Translations under genes and position numbers: made by a program
Shown here: positions 43,630-49,940 of the stretch, one piece after another
Position numbering within the stretch: the first letter of the stretch is position 1
Layout of the letters: each line of letters opens with the position of its first letter
Notes under the pieces: model-generated
Seen by the model: only the letters and a program-made list of their open reading frames with translations
Databases searched by the model: none
What the model was told of the DNA's origin: nothing
NCBI GenBank assembly: GCA_014859605.1
Contig: JACUTW010000009.1
Span: 1-49,940, forward strand
DNA: 49,940 nt
Reading direction: 5' to 3'
Source of the DNA: Desulfuromonadales bacterium
GTDB taxonomy: Bacteria; Desulfobacterota; Desulfuromonadia; Desulfuromonadales; UBA2197

Positions 43630-44127
43630 ATGGTCGTCGGCTTCAACCACAACTTCAGCTACAAAGGGCAGGTCTACCACGTCCAGACCGAAGATAGCGG
43701 GATCAAAAATCCGCATATCATTACTCTGCTGTATCGCGGGGGGACGATCCTGTCCTCAAAAAAGACCTCTTATGCCGACATCATCAAGATCGACAACCTC
43801 GAAGCCGTTGTTGAAGATTTAATGAAATCGCAGCATCGCGAGATGCTGCGACTGTTGAAAAACGGTGACCTTGACGAGCTCCTCGGCCTCCCCCCGACCA
43901 CCGCCAAAGCCGTCGTCCCGCCGCCGGTTATTGCTGCAACTCCACCGATTGTTGCCCCAACGCTTACGCCGCCTCCCCCGGCAGCAGCGGTGCCAACCAC
44001 CGCCAGCGCGCCGGTAATGACGCCGATCACTCCCCCGGAAAAGAAAACAGCACCCCCCTCTCCGACGGAACTGAGTCTCGATGAGATCATCCTTTCGTAC
44101 ATGGTCGGCGAGGACAATAAAAAATGA
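43630..44127 (+). CDS. Conserved hypothetical protein with Pro-rich linker
   Basis: The 165-residue protein has a compact N-terminal domain (residues 1-85: FNHNFSYKGQVYHVQTEDSG, LLYRGGTILSSKKTSYADI), then a Pro/Ala/Thr-rich linker (about 88-140) and a short C-terminal motif (LSLDEIILSYMVGEDNKK). No known catalytic motif is seen. I recall similar proteins in Deltaproteobacteria but no function. GAAGGG precedes the ATG. It ends 36 bases before the haem-motif kinase gene and is in the same direction, so a link with that two-component system is plausible; the linker suggests a scaffold or adaptor (inference). Confidence 0.75.
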   Translation: MVVGFNHNFSYKGQVYHVQTEDSGIKNPHIITLLYRGGTILSSKKTSYADIIKIDNLEAVVEDLMKSQHREMLRLLKNGDLDELLGLPPTTAKAVVPPPVIAATPPIVAPTLTPPPPAAAVPTTASAPVMTPITPPEKKTAPPSPTELSLDEIILSYMVGEDNKK

Positions 44128-44162
44128 GCCGTCGTCCCACAACCAGGATCCACGAGGTCTGA

Positions 44163-45665
44163 TTGCTATACAACAGCTTGATCGTCAGAGTGATCCTTCT
44201 CAATATCCTGCTGATGGCAGTCGGTATCGGCATCTTCACGTTGATCAATGTCCGGCGGGAGCAGGTTCACCTCATCGAATCGAACCAGGTGACGGCCAAT
44301 CTCCTCCTCGCCACCATCGAAAAATCGATCTTCACCGCCATGAAGAATGGCGACAGCCCTCAGGTCCAGCAAATCATCGAGGTCGTCGGCAAAGGCGATC
44401 GCCTCCTTAATCTACGCATTTTTCATCCCGACGGTACGATCCTCAAGTCGGCCAACCCCCACGAAATCGGCCGGCAAGTCAATCCTTCCGACTTCAATGT
44501 CTTTAAAGAGGGGCGCTCTGAAGCGACCTTTCGCGTCAATGGCCGCGACGCACTGACCGTCATCCGCCCGATCCTCACCGATGAACGCTGCTACCTCTGC
44601 CATGGCGTTGGCCGCCGGGTGGTCGGTGTCCTCAATATGAACTTTGACCTGACTGAGACGATCCAACTGCTCCATGAATCGGCCAACGTCTCCTTCTCGT
44701 CGATGCTCATCCTCATCTCCCTCTTCTCTCTCGGCATCACCTATATTCTCCTGCGCTTTGTCCGGAAACCGATTCAAGAGATGACCGCCAAGATGGCAAA
44801 GGTGGAGAATGGTGATCTTTCCGTGCGCCTCACCCCACGGAATCGCGACGAAATGGGGCAGCTCATGGGGAGCTTCAACTCGATGGTCGACAACCTTGAA
44901 CAGACCAAGATCGAGTTGGAGAAGTACCATTATCAACAGATGGAACGGGCCGATCGTCTCGCGGCGGTAGGCGAGATGTCGACCGGTATTGCCCATGAAA
45001 TCAAGAACCCCCTCGCCTGCATCAGCGGTGCAATCTCGGTGCTGGCGGATGATTATGATGTCAACGATCCGCGCCGCGAGGTGGTCACAAAAGTCCTTGA
45101 GCAGATCAACCGTCTCGACAAGACCGCCACCGACCTTCTCGCCTTTGGCAAACCGGGCACCCCGGAGTTCTCTTATGTCGACATCAACGACCTCCTGAAG
45201 AAGACCCTCTTCTTTGTCGCCCAGCACCCGGAAGCCCGCAATGTCGAGCGGATTCTCGAATTGACCCGGGAACTGCCGCCGGTCTGGATCGATGTCAAAC
45301 AGATTCAGCAGGTCTTCTTCAACATCATCATTAACGCCATTCAGGCGATGCCGGAAGGGGGCACCCTCACCCTGACCACCGAGAGTGTCGAGCGGGATGA
45401 AAGCGAATTTGTAAAGGTCACTATTCGCGACACCGGCAAAGGGATTGATGCAGAGGTGCTGGCCAAGATCTTTGTCCCCTTCTTCACCACCAAAACCCAA
45501 GGGACCGGACTCGGACTGCCGATCTGCCGGCAATTGGTGGAACACAACCACGGCAGCATCGACGTCGAAAGTTCCCTCCAGCAAGGAACAACCTTCAGCA
45601 TCCTCCTCCCGGCAGTAACTTTGTCGGGAGACCCGACAGGAGTAAACTACCGTGAGCCGACATAA
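44163..45665 (+). CDS. Sensor histidine kinase with CxxCH haem motif in periplasmic domain
   Basis: The 500-residue kinase has TM1 (about 7-29), a periplasmic sensor with a c-type haem motif CYLCH (C143, C146, H147) close to its C-terminal end, TM2 (about 178-198), HAMP, a HisKA box with H278 (GIAHEIKNPLA) and a HATPase domain (NAIQAMPEGG, DTGKGID, TGLGLPICRQLVEHN). The sensor resembles the Tll0287/DUF3365 haem group, suggesting redox, NO or oxygen sensing (inference). Start is TTG 44163 with GAGG seven bases before. It overlaps the NtrC-family regulator by 14 bases and is its cognate partner by position. Confidence 0.92.
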   Translation: MLYNSLIVRVILLNILLMAVGIGIFTLINVRREQVHLIESNQVTANLLLATIEKSIFTAMKNGDSPQVQQIIEVVGKGDRLLNLRIFHPDGTILKSANPHEIGRQVNPSDFNVFKEGRSEATFRVNGRDALTVIRPILTDERCYLCHGVGRRVVGVLNMNFDLTETIQLLHESANVSFSSMLILISLFSLGITYILLRFVRKPIQEMTAKMAKVENGDLSVRLTPRNRDEMGQLMGSFNSMVDNLEQTKIELEKYHYQQMERADRLAAVGEMSTGIAHEIKNPLACISGAISVLADDYDVNDPRREVVTKVLEQINRLDKTATDLLAFGKPGTPEFSYVDINDLLKKTLFFVAQHPEARNVERILELTRELPPVWIDVKQIQQVFFNIIINAIQAMPEGGTLTLTTESVERDESEFVKVTIRDTGKGIDAEVLAKIFVPFFTTKTQGTGLGLPICRQLVEHNHGSIDVESSLQQGTTFSILLPAVTLSGDPTGVNYREPT

Positions 45666-47025
45666 AATTCTGGTTGTTGATGACGAACATTTGATCCGCT
45701 GGTCTTTGGAGCAAAACCTCAAAAAACAGGGGTACGAAGTCCAGACTGCACCTTCCGGCGAAGATGCCCTGCGCCTGTTGCGCGAAGACCCGCCGGAACT
45801 CGTCCTCCTCGACGTCCAGCTCCCCGGCATGAACGGACTGCAGGTCCTGGAGAAGATCAAGGAGATTGACGAAGAGATTATCGTCATCATGGTCACCGCC
45901 CTCGGTGTCCTTGAAACCGCGGTCAAAGCGATGCGCATGGGCGCTCACGATTATCTCAACAAACCCTTCAATCTCGATGAGATGGCGATCGTCATCAAAA
46001 AAGCTCTCGAAACCGGCGCCCTCAAACGCGAGGTTGCGCATCTGCGCGGCGAACAGACGAAAAAATATGGCATTACCAATCTGATCGGCGGCAGCCGCCA
46101 CATGCAGAACGTGCTGGCAATGGTCACCAAGGTAGCGCGCAGCGACGCCAGCACCGTCCTGATTCAAGGGGAGAGCGGCACCGGCAAGGAGTTGATCGCC
46201 AAGGCCATTCACTACGAAAGCGCCCGGGCCCACATGCCCTTTATGGCGGTCAACTGCGCGGCCGTCCCCGAGACCCTGCTCGAAAGCGAACTCCTCGGTC
46301 ATGAAAAGGGCGCCTTCACCGATGCCAAGGCGCAGAAGAAGGGGCTCTTTGAACTTGCCGACGGCGGCACCCTCTTTCTCGACGAAATCGGTGACATGGA
46401 ACCGGGGATGCAGGCCAAACTCCTGCGCGTCCTCGAAGATCGCATCGTCCGCCGCGTCGGCGGCAGCCGCGATATCCAGGTCGATGTCCGCATCGTCTCC
46501 GCGACCAACAAAGACCTGCTTAAGGCGATGGAAGATAAAAGTTTCCGCCCCGACCTTTATTACCGCTTGCAAGTTATCCCCATCTTCCTCCCCCCCTTGC
46601 GGGACCGCCGCGAAGATATTCTGCCGCTGACCACCCACTTCATCAATCACTTCAACCGTGAATTCGGTAAATCGGTGAAAGGGGTGTCGAAGATGGCGGA
46701 GAAATTCCTCGTCGAGTACTCCTGGCCGGGGAATATCCGTGAATTAAAGAATATTGTCGAGCGGGCGATCATCCTCGAAAACGAAGAGACCCTCCTGCTC
46801 GAACATCTGCCGCAAGAGATCGTGTCCCGCACCGGCGGCGGTTCGACCGGCCCTCTCTCCCTGCGCCTGCCGCCGGAAGGGATCGATATCGAGGATGTCG
46901 AGCGCGAGCTGATCCGGCAATCCCTGGAAGTCTCGGAAGGGAATCAATCGAAGGCGGCCAAGAAATTAAATCTGGGGATCGATGCTTTTCGTTATCGCAT
47001 GAAAAAATTCGGATTTTTGCAGTAG
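45652..47025 (+). CDS. Sigma-54-dependent response regulator (NtrC family), GAFTDA loop
   Basis: The 457-residue regulator has a receiver with D54 (VLLDVQLPGMNG), an AAA+ sigma-54 interaction domain with Walker A GESGTGKE (173-180), Walker B LFLDEIGD (241-248), the R-finger region SFRPDLYYRL, and a C-terminal Fis-type HTH (QSLEVSEGNQSKAAKKLNLGIDAFRYRMKK). The sigma-54 contacting loop is GAFTDA (220-225) rather than GAFTGA. The start is GTG 45652 behind AGGAG. It would be phosphorylated by the upstream haem-motif kinase and activate -24/-12 promoters. Stop 47025 is 44 bases before the aldolase gene. Confidence 0.95.
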   Translation: MSRHKILVVDDEHLIRWSLEQNLKKQGYEVQTAPSGEDALRLLREDPPELVLLDVQLPGMNGLQVLEKIKEIDEEIIVIMVTALGVLETAVKAMRMGAHDYLNKPFNLDEMAIVIKKALETGALKREVAHLRGEQTKKYGITNLIGGSRHMQNVLAMVTKVARSDASTVLIQGESGTGKELIAKAIHYESARAHMPFMAVNCAAVPETLLESELLGHEKGAFTDAKAQKKGLFELADGGTLFLDEIGDMEPGMQAKLLRVLEDRIVRRVGGSRDIQVDVRIVSATNKDLLKAMEDKSFRPDLYYRLQVIPIFLPPLRDRREDILPLTTHFINHFNREFGKSVKGVSKMAEKFLVEYSWPGNIRELKNIVERAIILENEETLLLEHLPQEIVSRTGGGSTGPLSLRLPPEGIDIEDVERELIRQSLEVSEGNQSKAAKKLNLGIDAFRYRMKKFGFLQ

Positions 47026-47069
47026 ACTTGTTAACAGATCACTTACATTCCACAGGAGGAGTAGCAACC

Positions 47070-48050
47070 ATGGGAAAGAAAGTGCACTTTAGCGAACTTG
47101 GACTGGCCAACACCCGCGAGATGTTTAAGAATGCCGTGCATGGCGGCTACGCGATTCCCGCTTACAACTTCAATAATCTTGAACAGTTGCAAGCGATTGT
47201 CAGCGCCTGTGCCGAGACCAGCTCACCGGTGATCATTCAGGTCAGCAAGGGGGCCCGCGACTACGCCAATGCCACCATGCTCCGCTACATGGCGATGGGG
47301 GCAGTGCAGATGGCACGGGAGATGGGCTCCAACATTCCCATCTGCCTCCATCTCGATCACGGCGACTCCTTCGAAATCTGCAAGTCGTGCATCGACAGCG
47401 GTTTCTCGTCAGTGATGATCGACGGCTCGCACCTGCCTTATAACGAAAATGTCGCCCTCACCCGCCAGGTCGTCGACTACGCCCATCAATACGATGTCAC
47501 CGTCGAAGGGGAACTCGGCGTCCTCGCCGGGATTGAGGATGAAGTCTCGGCCGAGCACTCGACCTACACCCGTCCCGAAGAAGTCGAGGACTTTGTTAAA
47601 AAGACCGGCGTCGACTCCCTTGCCATCTCGATCGGCACCAGCCATGGCGCCTATAAGTTCAAACTGAAAGAGGGGGAATCGGTTCCGCCGCTGCGCTTCG
47701 ATATCCTCGCCGAATGTCAAAAGCGCCTCCCCGGCTTCCCGATCGTTCTGCACGGCGCCTCCAGCGTCGTCCAGGAGTATGTACAGCTGATCAATCAGTA
47801 CGGCGGCAAGATGGATGGCGCCGTCGGTGTCCCCGAGGAACAGTTACGGCAGGCCGCCGCCAGCGCCGTCTGCAAGATCAATATCGATTCCGATGGCCGC
47901 CTCGCCGTCACCGCCAAAGTGCGGGAATATCTCACCAAGAATCCGGGAGAATTCGATCCGCGCAAATATCTCGGCGCCGCCCGTAAAGAGTTGGTGACGC
48001 TGATCAAGCATAAAAATCAGGCGGTCCTTGGCAGTGCCGGCAAGGCGTAA
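47070..48050 (+). CDS. fba: Class II fructose-bisphosphate aldolase
   Basis: The 326-residue enzyme splits or forms fructose 1,6-bisphosphate with a divalent metal. Metal and substrate motifs: AYNFNNLEQLQAI, LHLDHGDSFEICKSCIDSGFSSVMIDGSHLPYNEN with the catalytic Asp and His ligands, VEGELGVLAGIEDEV, GTSHGAYKF and VLHGASSV, and GVCKINIDSD-like AVCKINIDSDGR. AGGAGGA before ATG 47070 fixes the start; a TTG at 47028 is not needed. A strong terminator follows at 48080-48120. With pgi it covers sugar-phosphate metabolism. Confidence 0.96.
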   Translation: MGKKVHFSELGLANTREMFKNAVHGGYAIPAYNFNNLEQLQAIVSACAETSSPVIIQVSKGARDYANATMLRYMAMGAVQMAREMGSNIPICLHLDHGDSFEICKSCIDSGFSSVMIDGSHLPYNENVALTRQVVDYAHQYDVTVEGELGVLAGIEDEVSAEHSTYTRPEEVEDFVKKTGVDSLAISIGTSHGAYKFKLKEGESVPPLRFDILAECQKRLPGFPIVLHGASSVVQEYVQLINQYGGKMDGAVGVPEEQLRQAAASAVCKINIDSDGRLAVTAKVREYLTKNPGEFDPRKYLGAARKELVTLIKHKNQAVLGSAGKA

Positions 48051-48079
48051 GGACGTAATTTCTGTTAATACCAATAAGA

Positions 48080-48120
48080 AAAAAGCGGGCGGGACACTCT
48101 CTGTGTCTCGCCCGCTTTTT
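48080..48120 (+). terminator. Terminator after aldolase gene
   Basis: Arms 48080-48097 and 48103-48120 (core GCGGGC/GCCCGC) with a five-base loop and one G-U pair; the second arm ends in TTTTT. Confidence 0.88.
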
Positions 48121-48133
48121 GTTCCAGTTCCAT

Positions 48134-48172
48134 TTGACTTTACACAACACAAGGTGTAATCAATTGTGTAAA
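48134..48172 (+). promoter_or_regulatory. vapBC promoter and TTACAC/GTGTAA operator
   Basis: TTGACT (48134-48139) and TGTAAT (48155-48160, 15-base spacer) form the promoter. Perfect 9-base arms TTTACACAA (48139-48147) and TTGTGTAAA (48164-48172) surround it, with a further GTGTAA half-site at 48154-48159. The last arm merges with the ribosome binding site AAGGAGG. Confidence 0.65.
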
Positions 48173-48182
48173 GGAGGTGCCC

Positions 48183-48383
48183 ATGGCAACAAATCTGGCT
48201 ATTGACGACAACCTGCTCGAAGAAGCCCGCCTCGTCGGCAAACATGCAACCAAGAAGGCGGTGGTTAATGAAGCGCTTGCAGAGTATGTTCAACGCCGCA
48301 AACAAGCCGAAATCATCAACCTGTTTCATAAAGTTGAGTATGATTCCGACTATGACTACAAAGACCAGCGTAAAAAAAGATGA
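48183..48383 (+). CDS. vapB: VapB-type antitoxin
   Basis: The 66-residue antitoxin has the VapB pattern: ATNLAIDDNLLEEARLVGKHATKKAVVNEALAEYVQRRKQ, a ribbon-helix-helix like DNA-binding part, followed by an acidic-aromatic tail (DSDYDYKDQRKKR) that would fill the toxin groove. AAGGAGG lies five bases before ATG 48183, preferred over a GTG at 48177. It overlaps vapC by 4 bases. Confidence 0.93.
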   Translation: MATNLAIDDNLLEEARLVGKHATKKAVVNEALAEYVQRRKQAEIINLFHKVEYDSDYDYKDQRKKR

Positions 48384-48796
48384 GAGTCCTTGTTGATACC
48401 TCCGTATGGTCCCTGGCACTACGGCGCAATCAGCCGACTGATAGCCTGGAGGTCACTGAATTAATCGAATTGATCAGAGAAGTAAGGGGCCAGATGATTG
48501 GGCCAGTGCGCCAGGAACTCCTCTCCGGGATCAAGAACCAGATCCAGTTTCAAAAACTGCGCAATCACTTGCGAGCTTTCCCCGACCTGGAAGTAACAAC
48601 CCGCGATTACGAAACAGCGGCTGAGTTTTTTAATCTTTGCAGGGGAAAGGGCATTCAAGGATCAAACACTGATTTTCTCATCTGCGCCATAGCAGTGCAC
48701 CACAAGATTCCGATATTCACCACGGATGAAGATTTTACGCTCTTTCAACCTTACCTGCCGATAACGCTCCATACGCCCCGTGCCTTAAATACTTGA
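48380..48796 (+). CDS. vapC: VapC-type PIN domain ribonuclease toxin
   Basis: The 138-residue protein is a PIN-domain VapC. The acidic metal site is complete: D6 (VLVDTSVW), E46 (RQELLSG), D98 (SNTDFLICAIA) and D116 (FTTDEDF). VapC proteins cleave tRNA or rRNA at specific sites. The ATGA overlap with vapB couples translation. It ends 42 bases from the convergent Phd/PIN module. Confidence 0.95.
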   Translation: MRVLVDTSVWSLALRRNQPTDSLEVTELIELIREVRGQMIGPVRQELLSGIKNQIQFQKLRNHLRAFPDLEVTTRDYETAAEFFNLCRGKGIQGSNTDFLICAIAVHHKIPIFTTDEDFTLFQPYLPITLHTPRALNT

Positions 48797-48837
48797 CCCT
48801 TCCCTCTTCAACCCCCCTGAGCTGACAATGCAGACCT

Positions 48838-49233
48838 TTACCAAACAACCTGCAATCCCGCAACATTTGCCAGCTTGCGGTCTGAAGTCACCAGTTTTGC
48901 TTTCTGAGTTACAGCGGTGGCGGCGATAAGCCGGTCGGCAGGATCCCCATGGGGACAAAATTCCGGCATGGCGCTTTTAGCGGCAATCTCCGGGGTGATC
49001 GGGATGACGACAATTTTTCGGGCCGCCAGAATAAGCTGAATAAACTCCTGGGCATTCGTTCCAGGATAAAGCCGTCCTTTTGCCACCAGCATGGCAATCT
49101 CCCAGAGCGAAATATCACAGCAGGCCAACTTCCCGGCAGCGTCAGCCTGGGCAATCGTCGCTGTCGCCTTCTTGCTGAGACGATCGGGATCGAGAGAATC
49201 AAAGATAAGGGCGCAGGTATCAAGGATCAACAC
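48838..49233 (-). CDS. vapC: PIN domain toxin (VapC family) of Phd/PIN module
   Basis: From GTG 49233 the protein has 131 residues and a full PIN site: D5 (LILDTCALI), E45 (LWEIAML), D97/D100 (GDPADRLIAATAV) and D118 (TSDRKL). GGAGG lies six bases before the GTG. The frame extends upstream through the antitoxin gene, where it is antiparallel-like noise. The start lies 14 bases within the antitoxin gene end. It is a second, unrelated VapC copy, sequence-distinct from the one at 48380. Confidence 0.92.
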   Translation of the reverse strand: MLILDTCALIFDSLDPDRLSKKATATIAQADAAGKLACCDISLWEIAMLVAKGRLYPGTNAQEFIQLILAARKIVVIPITPEIAAKSAMPEFCPHGDPADRLIAATAVTQKAKLVTSDRKLANVAGLQVVW

Positions 49234-49459
49234 GATCGACCTCCCACTCCTCATCAACGGAAGAGATGACATCATCGATGCGGCTGGTTGCACGCAGCTC
49301 GGCCAAACGTTGCCGCGCCTTTTGCCGTTCATCCTCTGGTGGTAAAAGGCGAGCAATGACCTTACCCCGCGAGGTCAGGGCGATATCCTCACCCTTGCGC
49401 ACTTTGTCGAGATAGGCAGGAATGTGATTGCGGAATGTGGTGACAGAGACTTCAAGCAA
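49220..49459 (-). CDS. Phd/YefM family antitoxin
   Basis: The 79-residue antitoxin has the Phd/YefM N-terminal domain (LEVSVTTFRNHIPAYLDKVRKGEDIALTSRGKVIARLLPP) and an acidic C-terminal helix (VISSVDEEWEVDRV) for toxin binding. It pairs with a PIN toxin instead of a RelE-type one. The start is TTG 49459, six bases after AGGAGG; no ATG is available. A TGTAC/GTACA palindrome over the promoter suggests autoregulation. Confidence 0.92.
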   Translation of the reverse strand: MLEVSVTTFRNHIPAYLDKVRKGEDIALTSRGKVIARLLPPEDERQKARQRLAELRATSRIDDVISSVDEEWEVDRVDP

Positions 49460-49475
49460 GGCGCACCTCCTTATC

Positions 49476-49515
49476 TGTACACTTTAAACGTACATCTATT
49501 GCAAGGCGAGGTCAA
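49476..49515 (-). promoter_or_regulatory. Phd/PIN promoter and TGTAC/GTACA operator
   Basis: On the minus strand TTGACC (complement of 49510-49515), 17 bases and TACGTT (complement of 49487-49492) form the promoter. TGTAC (49476-49480) and GTACA (49490-49494), nine bases apart, flank the -10, the same arrangement as at yefM-yoeB. Confidence 0.6.
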
Positions 49516-49605
49516 GGAGTGAATCTGTGGCGCGGGATATGATAAAAGAGGGGCGGCCGGCTTCCTCTGGGAATGATCAGCCGGGGCGGGATCTGCTGCT
49601 GATTT

Positions 49606-49940
49606 CTAATTGACCCCATATTGATCATACACAAATTGACTGAATCGCTGATCCAAGGCAGAAAATTTCCTGTCGTAGTAGTTATCTGCACTATACATAG
49701 AAGCTTTTCCCCCGGCCCACGAACCAGCAACACCGCCAATAAGTACCCCCGCAGTTGTACCCAACGGCGATCCTGTCGAACTGCCAAAGACACCACCAGC
49801 CCATGATCCCAAACGCCCACCCGTAGCACTCCCTGCAAGAGTCCATTGCGAAGTCCAAAATGCTTTTGAAGAAATATCATCCGCGAGATATCGGGAAATC
49901 ATAAATGCCTCACCTGAAGCAAGCATCAGTGTAGATGCAG
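49606..49940 (-). CDS. Glycine-rich protein, C-terminal fragment (runs off right edge)
   Basis: The frame is open from the right edge to the TAG at 49606, so only the last 110 or so residues are seen. The fragment is rich in Gly, Ser and Ala, with two hydrophobic glycine-zipper stretches (GSATGGRLGSWAGGVFGSSTG and TTAGVLIGGVAGSWAGG) followed by an aromatic, charged tail (YYDRKFSALDQRFSQF). Such pairs of glycine-rich helices occur in pore-forming or translocating ends of secreted and polymorphic-toxin proteins, but also in other membrane proteins. The family is not recognised. Confidence 0.55.
   Translation of the reverse strand, partial: ASTLMLASGEAFMISRYLADDISSKAFWTSQWTLAGSATGGRLGSWAGGVFGSSTGSPLGTTAGVLIGGVAGSWAGGKASMYSADNYYDRKFSALDQRFSQFVYDQYGVN

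Noticed and set aside
44412-45938. 508-codon minus-strand frame opposite the kinase and regulator genes
   Set aside because: Crosses two well-supported genes; no domain seen.
1-49940. CRISPR array, tRNA or rRNA genes, prophage or insertion sequence
   Set aside because: No regularly spaced repeats, cloverleaf-like genes, rRNA sequence, transposase or phage structural genes were recognised on either strand.

Overview
The window reads as a chromosomal segment of a Gram-negative, GC-rich anaerobic bacterium, most likely a member of the Desulfuromonadia (the Geobacter/Desulfuromonas/Pelobacter group). The pointers are Omp85/Tam outer-membrane assembly genes, small CxxCH cytochromes, a histidine kinase with a c-type haem motif in its sensor domain, an NtrC-type regulator, a short MetH without the activation domain, and a lineage-type conserved hypothetical next to the kinase. 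This placement is inference from gene content; no rRNA, tRNA, CRISPR array, complete prophage or insertion sequence was seen.

Layout. 1-345: start of a lipoprotein gene running off the left edge. 346-8132: a ferritin-like/receiver fusion, then ispG-tamA-tamB in one tight run (isoprenoid step plus outer-membrane translocation and assembly module). 8148-17747: DUF1015 protein, AAA/DUF4143 ATPase behind a striking inverted repeat, yaeQ-yaiI, pgi, murJ, a small membrane-anchored protein and the ABC-F ATPase uup. 17748-25737: an accessory-flavoured stretch with three toxin-antitoxin modules (mqsRA, yefM-yoeB, a HigB/HigA-like pair), a DUF2007 protein, uvsE, trhA, a dienelactone hydrolase, a PhnA-like zinc-ribbon protein, a glycosyltransferase/ChbG-HpnK pair and several palindromic repeats. 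25738-33429: kup, a small PilZ-like candidate, gabD, and a hybrid sensor kinase overlapping an HD-GYP response regulator. 33430-39433: metal and halide ion homeostasis, with cbiM(N) facing cbiQ-cbiO-ZIP transporter-yajD-crcB-DUF190 across a divergent region, then a diheme cytochrome and a small membrane protein. 39663-43564: murI, a GerMN-domain protein and metH. 43630-48050: a conserved hypothetical, the haem-motif kinase and its sigma-54 regulator, and class II aldolase. 48183-49940: two more toxin-antitoxin modules (vapBC and Phd/PIN) and the C-terminal part of a glycine-rich protein cut by the right edge.

How the parts work together. Most of the window is core metabolism and envelope biogenesis. 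Five complete type II toxin-antitoxin modules sit in two clusters, and for all five a promoter with an overlapping repeat can be read from the sequence. Two of them (YefM-YoeB and Phd/PIN) share the same layout: TGTAC and GTACA half-sites around the -10 region. The most interesting protein candidates are the ferritin-like/receiver fusion at 346-1200 and the three-gene set at 43630-47025, where a kinase with a periplasmic CxxCH motif is preceded by an uncharacterised protein and followed by an NtrC-family regulator with a GAFTDA loop.
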